Shown here piece by piece: positions 21,161-29,005 of a DNA stretch of 29,005 bases (the stretch's first letter is position 1; each line of letters starts with the position of its first letter). This DNA comes from Elysia marginata. Lineage: Eukaryota; Mollusca; Gastropoda; Plakobranchidae. The notes under the pieces are model-generated. The model did not search any database and was not told the DNA's origin. It saw only the letters and a list, made by a program, of their open reading frames with translations. The position numbers and the translations under genes are program-made. The stretch covers positions 126,185 to 155,189 of the forward strand of contig BMAT01006594.1 of NCBI GenBank assembly GCA_019649035.1, written 5' to 3'.

Positions 21161-23515
21161 ATTATCTCTGTCCAGAACAGGTGTCGTTGAACAATGAGAA
21201 AAAGCAACCCTTGAGAACAGAAAAGTGAACAATGATATTGCCCCTTTTCAATTATTTGTGCAAACCAGTTATGGCAAAGCAAAACGTAAGGTGTGTAAAA
21301 TGGACACGTAAAATTTAATGCTAGGAAAGGCTAGTGTTGGATGTAGCAACTGTCAAAACTACCGACAAATGGAGGGCACTTCAATGCTTTTAAGAAGTAA
21401 GTCGAATATTGAAAAATTTCAAGGCTATATTGTGGCCCAAAACTAACATAAAACTCATAGAAAAATGTCAGTATGAAATTATCCTACACTGGAAGTTTCA
21501 TGTTAGTGGCTCCTGTCTAGTAAGAAAATCAGTTCAAGATCCATCCCAGTCTTTTTAGACTTTACAGTCGCTGAAGCCTTCTTGTGCTATCTTAGCTCTT
21601 TCTAAAGCCGCGAGACAGCGTGGGCAAGGAGCTGCTGAGGGGAAGATTCGTTACTAGAGTAAACTTCCGGTCCAGGCCACACTTGTATTCTGGGCGAACA
21701 TGACTACGCACTTGATTTGGGAAGACCTGTGTTGTCAAGAAGGAAGCGATGTTTTTATGAACTCTGAAAGTTCAAGAGGTGGAAGAAATAAATCATCCCA
21801 GAGCAGAAAGCTATCATACTTTTGGTTCGTACCGTTGAAGTTTGTGTGGTGTTAAATAAATAAAGACCCATCCATCGCTATAAACTTAATGTTTGCATGA
21901 TTCCATTGACTTGATTAAAGTCCATTTATAACAAAATCGAATGAAGCTGAGAGAGTTTTTATACCGAATAGGAAAGAAAAAACATGGAAAATCAATTAAG
22001 AAGTCTATTTATGGTTAAAAGGGTGTAGCACACTAAGTATTTGCGAGTTGGATATAAACTCGTCTGCTCTAATGGTTTTTTTTCAATTGTGACAAAGCAA
22101 ATTGATTGATTACAGCGGATTATATTATGTGATTGAAAAATTTCTGAGAGTAACATGTGAATATCATGATCAATTGCCTTTAGAAAAGCCCAGTTTTAGT
22201 CTTTAAAATAAATCATAGCCACATCCTTTAACAAAAGTGTTAGAGTGAGTTTTTCATAGAGCCCAGCAAAGACAGAAAAGGAAAAAAATTAAGAACATAA
22301 AAATATTTCATACAATTTGTTTGCATCTACCTCTCTTACCTGTATCGATGTCGGTTGTATTGATATTACTGTCTTATTAACACTGTTGAAAATAAACTAC
22401 ACATTTATAGATCTCCATAATAAAGATTTTGCGATCAGTGCAAATGGATCGGTTGTGGACAACTGTTATTTACGAAAAAATCTTTAAAAAGTAAGCTTTC
22501 CCCCTATTTTACCAGCATTATAAATCAAAAGATGCTTTAAAGTCTTTCTAAAATATTTTGATATTTTCATGCGGGTTTTTAGCGTCGGTAAGCTCAGAGT
22601 AGTGCATTACGACGAATATAATCTTTGTACAGTAAAGAGTGCCACATCTGACTCATTCGTACTGGCGGTGAGCCAAGAGATTAGCTGACCATCTCTAAGT
22701 AAATCTGTGTTTAAGAAATATAAAACTCAGGGATATGATGGCAATTATCAGTTGTTGTTACTATAGTGGATTAGAAATAGAAGCGGTTCATCTCCTAGTT
22801 TATGGAAAAAAACCAAATGTCATTTTTTGTCTCCCTAGTTCATAAAGCGGCTATCAAGTCAGTTTCAACCAATTAAAGAAGGTGTGACAGTCTAGGATAA
22901 GGCATCCTAGGACAATTTTATTATCTTTGCTCTGTGTAAAGGAAACCCCCAAAGCCTTGTAAAACAATGAAAACAAATTCACATTATACATACTGAATAA
23001 TAATCTACTATCAAAGTAAAAAAGAAAAAGATGAAACTGAATTGCACGACGTGTGCTAGTTAAATACTGTGAAATGTGTTTAATTTTCAAATCCAAAATC
23101 ATGAGAAACAGTCACAAAACGGTCTTGCTTTATTGCATAACTTCCAGATAGAAAATTTTTTTTCAGCTATTTATTATGGCCAAATTCGCTCTGACATCAG
23201 TAGCTTTACTTGATTCGCTTTGTTACAAAAGAGAATGTTTCTCAACTTCAAAGAGAAAATTTCCGGATTTTATGATCAGTTTTTATTGTTATAGATAAAA
23301 TAAATAGCTACAACAGATAAGAGGTAACAAAGCCAGGAGCAAAATGTTTAGCTGAATAAAAGAAATTAAAGCAAATTTTGCAGCAAAACTAAGATCGTAT
23401 TTAAAAAGGGCTTAAGAAAATGCAAATTGCACTTATGAAAGTCGGTTAGAAAAACAGTTTTAAACCCAGAAAATAACTAATTTTTAACCTGGAATTTTGT
23501 CATCAGCAGCAAGTG
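21161..23515. other. AT-rich non-coding block, probably intronic or intergenic
   Basis: Low-complexity and AT-rich, with a slightly GC-richer patch at 21590-21750. A hairpin, CTAGGAT-AAGGC-ATCCTAG, lies at 22892-22910. The part nearest 23.5 kb is probably the first intron of the GPCR-like gene. Confidence 0.5.
22340..22382 (-). other. Possible 43-bp microexon (weak)
   Basis: On the minus strand TTTATTTTCAACAG precedes and CAG|GTAAGAG follows a 43-base interval with one open frame (VNKTVISIQPTSIQ). It lies downstream of the GPCR-like exon on the same strand and so could be spliced to it. Frame compatibility with the phase-1 donor at 23568 would need entry in the frame two bases in, which is not the open one (open frame starts after one base). 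Low confidence. Confidence 0.12.
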
Positions 23516-23568
23516 TTAAACACATACCTTAATGCACAAACATAGATGAATGCGACATAGGTACTCAC

Positions 23569-24409
23569 CTTTAGTGAAATTAAAGTTTTCAAGTTTGGAA
23601 GCGCGAATGCGAGCCGAGTAGAAAAAATCGGAGTCATTGCCGAGGTAGGGATACTCCAGCGACAAATCCTTTATTGTGATTCGCCCATCCTCGGTTCTGT
23701 GAGAAAACGGACAGAATAAGTGGTAATCCTTGAACTCATCTTTGTCGTAACAGTTTCCCGCCGCAAAAATGTCCGGATCTGCTTCCACGATATTTCTGAC
23801 CTGCGCGTAGAACAGGTACTCGGACTGGAGATACTCGCTGTCAGCGTTCCGCCAGAGTCTTGTCAGAAAGTTGGCTCGATTCACAGCTATCATTGCTTGA
23901 GCCTGAAATCTTTTTAGTCCATATTGTTTGATAACCCCGTTGCCGAGGTTGTATTGGGTACCCGGCTGACAAGTGGCCTTATTCTTGCCGTAATCTTCAA
24001 CCCACTGTAAGAAGTTCTCTACGACGTCGGACTCCTTATCAGCTTGGTTCTCCACGCGAGTCGGGTTTCTCTTGACACCGGCCTCAATAGGGACAAAATC
24101 GACTTTGCCATTGTTGCTGTCTTTGATTCCGGCTTCAATGACGTCGTAGGCGTTGTAGTGAAGATCTCCGTCGGGAGGTGAATCAGTGAAGCCACTGAAA
24201 AACCAGTCGTCCGGGAAAGATGAGTTGCTGATGGCGCTGCCTTCATCGTCGGGCAGGTGGTAGGAGTAGATGGTAAAGTTATTGTTGTCGTAGTAATCGT
24301 CAGGGTTGGCGTGTATGCTGGTCGAGATAGCAAAGCTGAGGCCCAGCACACAACAGGCCGTGGCGTATACGATAGCAGCGAGCACTGGAACCTGATTGAC
24401 AGCAGCCAT
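23569..24409 (-). CDS. First coding exon of a GPR158/GPR179-like orphan class C GPCR
   Basis: The exon encodes 280 residues plus the first base of a codon and ends at a consensus donor (AAAG|GTGAGTAC), a phase-1 intron. Residues 1-34 form a signal peptide (hydrophobic core about 8-28). An acidic Asp/Asn/Tyr-rich stretch follows, then from about residue 128 a folded-looking region: ENFLQWVEDYG, a helical AMIAVNRANFLTRLWR, YLQSEYLFYAQVRNIVEADP, IFAAGNCYDKDEFKDYHLFC, and ITIKDLSLEYPYLGND. This order (NFL-x-x-LW helix, Y-x-x-V-R-x-x-VE-x-DP, FAAGNCYD, paired cysteines C220/C233) is what I recall of invertebrate CG31760-type receptors. In vertebrates the family is GPR158/GPR179, where a Cache-like ectodomain precedes the seven-helix domain and couples to RGS7-Gbeta5. 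N-glycosylation sequons occur at N44, N62, N258 and N277; C147 is the remaining lumenal cysteine. The seven-helix part is absent here and must lie in later exons. High third-position GC sets it apart from its flanks. Exon status is strong; the family name is from memory of motifs. Confidence 0.7.
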
Positions 24410-24442
24410 TGTACGTGGTAAGGATACTGATGGCGGTAGTTA

Positions 24443-24445
24443 ACT
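24443..24445 (-). other. Possible 3' splice acceptor upstream of the GPCR start codon
   Basis: On the minus strand a T-rich tract and GGTTAATTAG stand 35 bases before the ATG at 24409. This would place an upstream non-coding exon further right. Alternatively the start site is here and the sequence is plain 5' leader. No TATA box is apparent close by. Confidence 0.25.
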
Positions 24446-24785
24446 AATTAACCAAAAAAAATGTTTTAGATATTGAATTACGGTGTGTCTTTTATTTAAA
24501 TCGTTATTTGATGCAAAATACAGCAATTCTAAGCCAATGGTTAATTTCAAATTAAACATTCCAAAAACATTAGTTTGTTGATACATCAAACGTTGACTCT
24601 CGATTTACTGGTCCAGCTTTAGTCTTTAAGCGGTTCATGATATAAATATTTTCCTTTTCAACAGAGCAATCACTTAGAAAGTGATGGTAGCAGTGAAGGC
24701 CTTTACTTCCAGCTGTTGTCACGCTATCTAAAGAAGGTAAACAATTCCACTTTGGTAAACATGCCGATGTGCGTACAGTTATTGA
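24446..24785. other. Spacer between the GPCR-like exon and the orphan exon
   Basis: AT-rich with scattered CCAAT motifs (GCCAATGG near 24535); no open frame of note. It could hold a leader intron or promoter of the minus-strand gene. Confidence 0.4.
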
Positions 24786-24908
24786 TCAGGCGTGACCGTT
24801 TCTGTAGTCAAGTATCAGGCTTAGCATTGTAAGCCAATAGGCCTTGACACCTTGCGCAGATTCTATTTTACTGTTGATTGCGACAAACTTGGAGTCGGCA
24901 TTGTAGTC
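24786..24908 (-). CDS. Orphan coding-looking exon, unknown protein
   Basis: A good acceptor (GTACTTATTCCAACAG) opens directly into 40 codons with GC-rich third positions, ending at TGA (24786-24788): DYNADSKFVAINSKIESAQG then VKAYWLTMLSLILDYRNGHA. The C-terminal half has a moderately hydrophobic stretch (AYWLTMLSLIL). Codon use resembles the GPCR-like exon some 380 bases downstream on the same strand. It may be the last exon of a separate minus-strand gene, an alternative exon, or a 5' exon read in the wrong frame. I do not recognise the family. Confidence 0.4.
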   Translation of the reverse strand, partial: DYNADSKFVAINSKIESAQGVKAYWLTMLSLILDYRNGHA

Positions 24909-25231
24909 CTGTTGGAATAAGTACAATGATAATCATTAGTAAAAAAGCAAGAAATGCAGAGAAATGTGATCAATCAAAAGATGCTGAATATCATGTAATC
25001 GTCATTTCATTGAATATACAAAATGAAATCCACTCACGGAGAACACTCCTGAGATAACTGAAAAATTGACTAAAATTTACTTTTAAAAATTTAAGAAACG
25101 AAAAACAAATACATGTAAAAGATGATCTCCTTGAGTTAGCTTGAAAAGTTGGGATCAATCTCTTCCGATCATTTTACCTATCTCCCAAACTCGAATAATG
25201 GTAGAGTTATGCTATGCTAGGCTTGCTCCGT

Positions 25232-25318
25232 CTACGGCAAGAGGATTGACAGGGACGAGGCAAAGATGAGAAAAAGGAGGAAAACCCAATGTAACCAAGC
25301 GGTGTTTTTCATCTTCAT
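25232..25318 (-). CDS. Signal-peptide-like short frame, possible first exon
   Basis: An ATG with A at -3 (AATAAGATGA) starts 28 codons ending in TAG: MKMKNTAWLHW, then a hydrophobic run VFLLFLIFASSLSILLP. It is a textbook signal-peptide pattern (basic N-region, hydrophobic core, small residues ASS). A GCC|GTAGAC donor-like site lies just before the stop. The orphan exon at 24908 follows on the same strand, but joining at this donor would read that exon in a different frame with an early stop. The link between the two is therefore unsupported. Chance occurrence cannot be excluded. Confidence 0.25.
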   Translation of the reverse strand: MKMKNTAWLHWVFLLFLIFASSLSILLP

Positions 25319-25319
25319 C

Positions 25320-26121
25320 TTATTTTTGCTATTTTAATCATCATATTTGACGGATACTGGCCGAGCTTAGTATGAATCTACCCTAAGTGAATGGACTCAA
25401 AGTATAGGTAAATGTGCAGGTACAAGACTAGTAATTTAGTGGATCTGTGCTTAAGTTCACAGCTAGAGGACAATCTTGGGAGTGAAACAAAAGTCAACAA
25501 CAGCAAGTATGTTTTTTGAAGTGCAAAATGGATATATGTGAGGTAAGAGCATTTTTATACGTAGTGCCTTTTTCGTTAAACACCTTCGTATTAGACTGGG
25601 GACAGCACTTCAAGCGCAAAACTTTAGCATACTGATAGAATCTTTTACTGCCTATAGTCGGGCAATCACATGCCCTTAAACGAGGGTAAGTACCTTTTCT
25701 TAAAGAATAATGCAGGGTAAGAACCATGGACCTCTAAATCTATCACAAGACCACGACACCACGTAGATTTATAGACAGGTGAGCAGTCAACACAAAACCC
25801 TCACAGCATCGCTACTTACATAATATAAACGATATCAATGCTTTGTAAATACATTACCGCATTTGAATAGATTTCGAAATTTTTTGCATCTTTTCTAAAA
25901 AGTTCTTATCGGTTTTTGTGACACAATATTCTTACCAATTTTCACAGCTACGTAGGCATACCTAAGCTTGAAAAAAATTAAGTTTATAAACAGGATGAAC
26001 CCTAAAATATGTCACTATATTCAGACATAAACACAGGAAAAATGTGCAACAGACAGGAATTACAAGAATGTTTTGTGGAAGTAGAGAAAGTTATCAATAT
26101 TATTGTTCTAGCGCCAAAAGG
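25320..26121. other. AT-rich non-coding stretch
   Basis: A 77-codon minus frame (25494-25727) shows no features. Nothing else recognised. Confidence 0.5.
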
Positions 26122-26169
<48 letters not shown>

Positions 26170-26170
26170 G

Positions 26171-26240
<70 letters not shown>
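26122..26240. repeat. Compound (ATT)16-(GTA)23 microsatellite
   Basis: A perfect ATT run (26122-26169, 16 units) is joined through a single G to a perfect GTA/TAG run (26171-26240, about 23 units). Long open frames across it (26009-26383 with Leu then Val runs; 26044-26265 with Ile then Ser runs) exist only because these trinucleotides lack stops in those frames. Confidence 0.97.
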
Positions 26241-26632
26241 ACGTTGGTACGACTTATGCAAATAACTGTATCAACGGTTTCATTTTATTACATAAGATAA
26301 ATTTTGAAACTGCTTATTTTGCCCCAAAAGAAGTATTTCCTGCCAATGTCCACAAATCACTTCGGCAAGAAAGCACTTTTTAATCTCCTAATGAAAAGGT
26401 TATAGGTATTGCAGTATTCATTACTGTTCTTGAGGTTTTATTTTTATAAAGATAAAGCAATAAAATATGCTAGATCTAAGCTAAATTGTAAGCTTAATGC
26501 ATACAACATAATAATGCAGATTGTCATACGCCTTTAGATTGTTATAAAAAAACTCTAACGAACTGCAAAATTCATTTTGGTCACAGTTCATATTTTATTG
26601 TGTCCATATCAACGATTCTAAATTTCTTTCAG
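26241..26632. other. AT-rich non-coding stretch
   Basis: No gene or repeat recognised; probably intronic or leader-proximal to the exon candidate at 26633. Confidence 0.5.
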
Positions 26633-26697
26633 ATTAAAAAACAACTAAAATGTCTCGCGTCCTGGATGTCGAAAATTTCATCACCAAAGGCGTTGTT
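26633..26697 (+). CDS. Possible first coding exon (leader plus MSRVLDVENFITKGVV)
   Basis: A classic acceptor (CTAAATTTCTTTCAG) is followed by a 17-base A-rich leader and an ATG at 26650 with A at -3. Sixteen codons with mixed GC-rich third positions follow (TCT CGC GTC CTG GAT GTC...). Composition then switches abruptly to AT-rich at 26698, where GTATTA could act as a weak donor in phase 0. Without splicing the frame closes after 32 residues (stop at 26746-26748). I do not recognise the N-terminus MSRVLDVENFITKGVV. The gene would run to the right; a small interval with an acceptor and GTGAGT donor at 27019-27056 could be its next exon, but that is speculative. Confidence 0.35.
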
Positions 26698-26749
26698 GTA
26701 TTAAAAAAGACATTTTTTCTAGGTTTACAAAAATTTAAAAAATTTTAAA

Positions 26750-27880
26750 TTTATCAATATCTTATGGAGAGATACTAAAACTTTTGCCAATTTACAACAT
26801 AAAAGAAAGAAAAACAATAGATTTCGACATGTTTTTTTTCTTTAAAAAAAAAAAGGAATCCGTTTTCCGAGTCATTCTTCCTGGACTTGAAACAAACTGT
26901 TAGTGTCGTTTTCTCTAATTCATCACATTTGTTTGATCATACAATATTCTTATTAGATATATAAAAAAGACCAACAACAGGATGGATACATTACTTTGTT
27001 AAAGAACAATTATTTCAGACTTCGACCGGCCTGTATGAACTTTTTTTTAGAAGATTGTGAGTATTAGGCCGTATTCCTAAAAGATTGATTTGCTATTCAC
27101 ATAAGTCCTATCGTACTTATTTTGTCGTAGGTTTTAACATTACCGTTATTATAAAATGAGAGCATAAACAAAACCTTGATAGCAAAAAAAGAAAAGAAAA
27201 TCTATATGGTGCTGTCTAGATAAAAAAAGCAACACACTTTCTTTGTAGTCTGAATGAGTACTGACTTTTGCTGATTTTTTTAGAATGGTAAAATGACAGA
27301 TATTTTCTTCGTGGACCTCTTGCAGGTATGAAAATAGCCCCGACGAAGTGCCGCCAAACGGGCTTTTTTCGAAACCCATTGCTTTATTAAACTATACTTC
27401 CAAAGGTAGAAATTTTGTTGTGCGTATGACTTGGTTATAAATTCCTTTTATGAAGAAATTTGGTTTGAAGTTCTACATCATACATTTCTTGCAATAACCC
27501 CTTTTAAGAAAAGTTAGTGGCCAAGTCGAGAAATTTATACTTTGGAAACAATAAAGAAATTCTAACAAATAATATAACCGTAGAACGTATTAGTGTATGC
27601 CGGTTGATTTATTAAGTATCTAATTTTTTTTCAAAATTAAATAAACATCAAAGGGATGCACTCAGAAATTCTAAAACGAAATTTTTGTCCTACTTATTGG
27701 ATATCTTTCTCGTATTTCTTAAATTAAAAGTTTTATACAATATTGTCTCAAGGCTATGAACAAATATAAAGATTTTTGTAAAAACATGTAGTTAGCGAGG
27801 CATTTGCTGCATGACTGGCTTATTTGGTATATAATACAACTTCTGAAAGAATCCAACATTTAAAGAAATCAGTTAAAACA
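26750..27880. other. AT-rich non-coding block, possibly intronic
   Basis: Homopolymer-rich. The only splice-like interval noted is 27019-27056 (TTATTTCAG before, ATT|GTGAGT after, two frames open). A 76-codon minus frame (27149-27379) shows no features. Confidence 0.45.
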
Positions 27881-28130
27881 ATAAAAGGCAAGGAGTGCCA
27901 GAGGAAAATGGAGAAGGAGAGATGAGAGAATGGAAATGGAGAAGAAAAAATTAATACGATAGCAAATTTTGAACACCAGAAAAGAAAGAAAGAAAGAAAT
28001 GGAAAGCAGATTTAGTTAATAAAGGAAGGTGCGGATATAAAACGGAAGGTAAACAAGGGGAGGAAATGAGGGATAGACGAAGAAGAAGTAGCATTAAGAG
28101 GAAGTTGAAAACGAACAAAATAAACACCAT
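27880..28130. other. Strand-asymmetric purine-rich tract
   Basis: The plus strand is dominated by A and G for about 250 bases, including an (AAAG)n run at about 27979-28000. The complementary open frame (27951-28193) is Leu/Ser/Phe-rich as a consequence of composition and is not called as a gene. Confidence 0.6.
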
Positions 28131-28377
28131 GCTAAGGCGATCAATATCTGTTGATAAAAAAGAAGGCAAGGAACTTTTCGATCGACCAGTCAACCTTTAA
28201 GGCTAGTGGAGAACATGATGACTGTCTTTGTGTCTCTTAGCTCGAAACGTTGACATAAGAACGTCTAGCCTTGCCGTGCCAGTTTGAGGGTTATGAGTAC
28301 AAAACTGTGGGTCAAATAACTGGAGAGTTTGAACAGAACCCCAAGCCAGGCGCGACTTGATAGATTGTGCAAACAAC

Positions 28378-28468
28378 AGGCGCGCGCAGCCACGGAGATG
28401 TTAGGGAAAGGGCAGGGCAAGGAGCTAGAGTTACTGTTTTTTTATAAGATAGGCGGCTGCACGCGCCT
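28378..28468. repeat. GC-rich imperfect inverted repeat
   Basis: AGGCGCGCGCAGCC (28378-28391) pairs with GGCTGCACGCGCCT (28455-28468) at 13 of 14 positions around a 63-base loop. A further related GCGCAGCACGCGCACGG lies at 28507-28523. The whole 28.36-28.53 kb patch is much richer in CpG and GC than its surroundings. It may be a CpG-rich regulatory patch or a small transposon remnant; undecided. Confidence 0.45.
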
Positions 28469-28523
28469 TAACATTGTGCTTAACACCGGTCCTGTTTGAT
28501 CCAAGAGCGCAGCACGCGCACGG

Positions 28524-28860
28524 AACCACAATTTTACAAGTTACGCCTACGAGTTGACATGACCACGTAATGATCGCAACTAAACATAGCCCATTTTCAA
28601 TAAAACACCTGTTTTAGGGTATACGTTGATTGTTACACCCAATTAACTTTACAAGATTGAAGACAGTGTTATATATCTGCACCTCAAAATGTTTGCACTT
28701 TGAATATCATTTACTGTACACCAATGCACAGCTAAATTATTTTGAAGTATGAAGTTTTAACTATTCTGAAAAAAAATTCATTTGATTTTGCACTTTTTCG
28801 CTTTAAACTTTACTATTGTTTAAAAAAACCGCAATTATTAGACAAAAATATACTCATATG
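28524..28860. other. AT-rich sequence upstream of the terminal promoter
   Basis: No gene or repeat recognised; likely upstream region of the promoter at the right edge. Confidence 0.5.
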
Positions 28861-28935
28861 GGTTGTCACGATTTACGATTTTTCGCGTTCTCAAAACTGA
28901 ACAACGTCGGCCGGGCTTTGCGCAACAGTAAAAGC

Positions 28936-28976
28936 TATATAAATATAGGCTTTCGGTTGAACTCCAATCACTACAG
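28936..28976 (+). promoter_or_regulatory. Core promoter (TATA box and initiator) at right edge
   Basis: A strong TATA box, TATATAAATA (28936-28945), is followed by an initiator-like TCACTAC (28968-28974). Its A (28970) is 34 bases from the first T, close to the usual 28-33. A GC-richer leader-like stretch (AGCAGCAACGCG...) continues to the window end. The flanking sequence upstream (CGTCGGCCGGGC...) is also GC-richer. The implied plus-strand gene starts beyond 29005 and cannot be named. Strong TATA promoters often drive inducible or highly expressed genes. Confidence 0.5.
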
Positions 28977-29005
28977 ACTTTAAGCAGCAACGCGTTGGTA
29001 TGACG

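Noticed and set aside
24019..24351. 110-codon minus frame, Thr/Pro-rich, and a 65-codon plus frame at 23720-23917
   Set aside because: Out-of-frame and antisense shadows of the GPCR-like exon.
26009..26383. 124-codon plus frame and the overlapping 73-codon frame at 26044-26265
   Set aside because: They are Leu/Val and Ile/Ser runs made by the ATT/GTA microsatellite, which has no stops in these frames; flanks show no coding features.
27951..28193. 80-codon minus frame with hydrophobic Leu/Phe runs
   Set aside because: By-product of the purine-rich tract.
28880..28902. Heat-shock element upstream of the terminal TATA box
   Set aside because: TTC and GAA triplets are present but not in the alternating two-base spacing required.
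1..29005. CRISPR arrays, operons, prokaryotic promoters or phage genes
   Set aside because: No spaced direct repeats, no contiguous coding, and abundant eukaryotic repeat and splice signatures.

Overview
The window looks like eukaryotic, animal nuclear DNA. It is visibly AT-rich and gene-poor. It carries spliceosomal-type splice sites, GA/TATC/ATT/GTA microsatellites, a mariner DNA transposon, the 3' end of a non-LTR retrotransposon and a tRNA-derived SINE-like element. No operons, Shine-Dalgarno sites or long uninterrupted gene runs are present. The frequent TAGATCTAG-type motif, the (TTGAA)n LINE tail and the SINE style remind me of gastropod molluscs, planorbid-like pulmonates in particular. 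That placement is inference; the sequence only proves a metazoan-like genome.

Layout. 1-1.1 kb: GA repeat, purine-rich DNA and a diverged duplication rich in TAGATCTAG. 1.68-2.05 kb: a GC-richer islet, possibly a decayed exon. 2.8-3.04 kb: SINE-like element. 4.087-5.469 kb: complete mariner element with perfect 28-bp terminal repeats, TA target duplication and a broken transposase. 5.5-10.6 kb: AT-rich non-coding DNA with one GC islet and a second GA microsatellite. 10.69-10.87 kb: possible exon (+). 11.07-11.96 kb: decayed LINE 3' end (-). 12.23-12.36 kb: possible single-pass membrane micropeptide (-). 12.6-23.5 kb: mostly non-coding DNA with microsatellites, promoter-like CCAAT sites, hairpins and a few weak exon candidates. 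23.57-24.41 kb: the one convincing host protein-coding exon (-). 24.8-25.3 kb: two small coding-looking pieces upstream of it on the same strand. 26.12-26.24 kb: compound ATT/GTA microsatellite. 26.63-26.70 kb: possible first coding exon (+). 28.38-28.52 kb: GC islet with inverted repeats. 28.93 kb to end: a TATA/Inr-type promoter firing out of the window (+).

The best host gene is the first coding exon of a secreted or membrane protein. It has a signal peptide and an ectodomain that I read as the N-terminus of a GPR158/GPR179-like (CG31760-like) orphan class C GPCR. It ends at a consensus GTGAGT donor and its later exons lie below 23.5 kb or outside the window. The other exon candidates are small and unconnected, and I see no shared pathway. 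I found no convincing evidence of a new multi-gene system. The most interesting leads are the membrane micropeptide at 12.2-12.36 kb, the orphan exon at 24.79-24.91 kb, the two-donor arrangement at the GPCR exon, the repeated CCAAT composite motif, and the promoter at the right edge.
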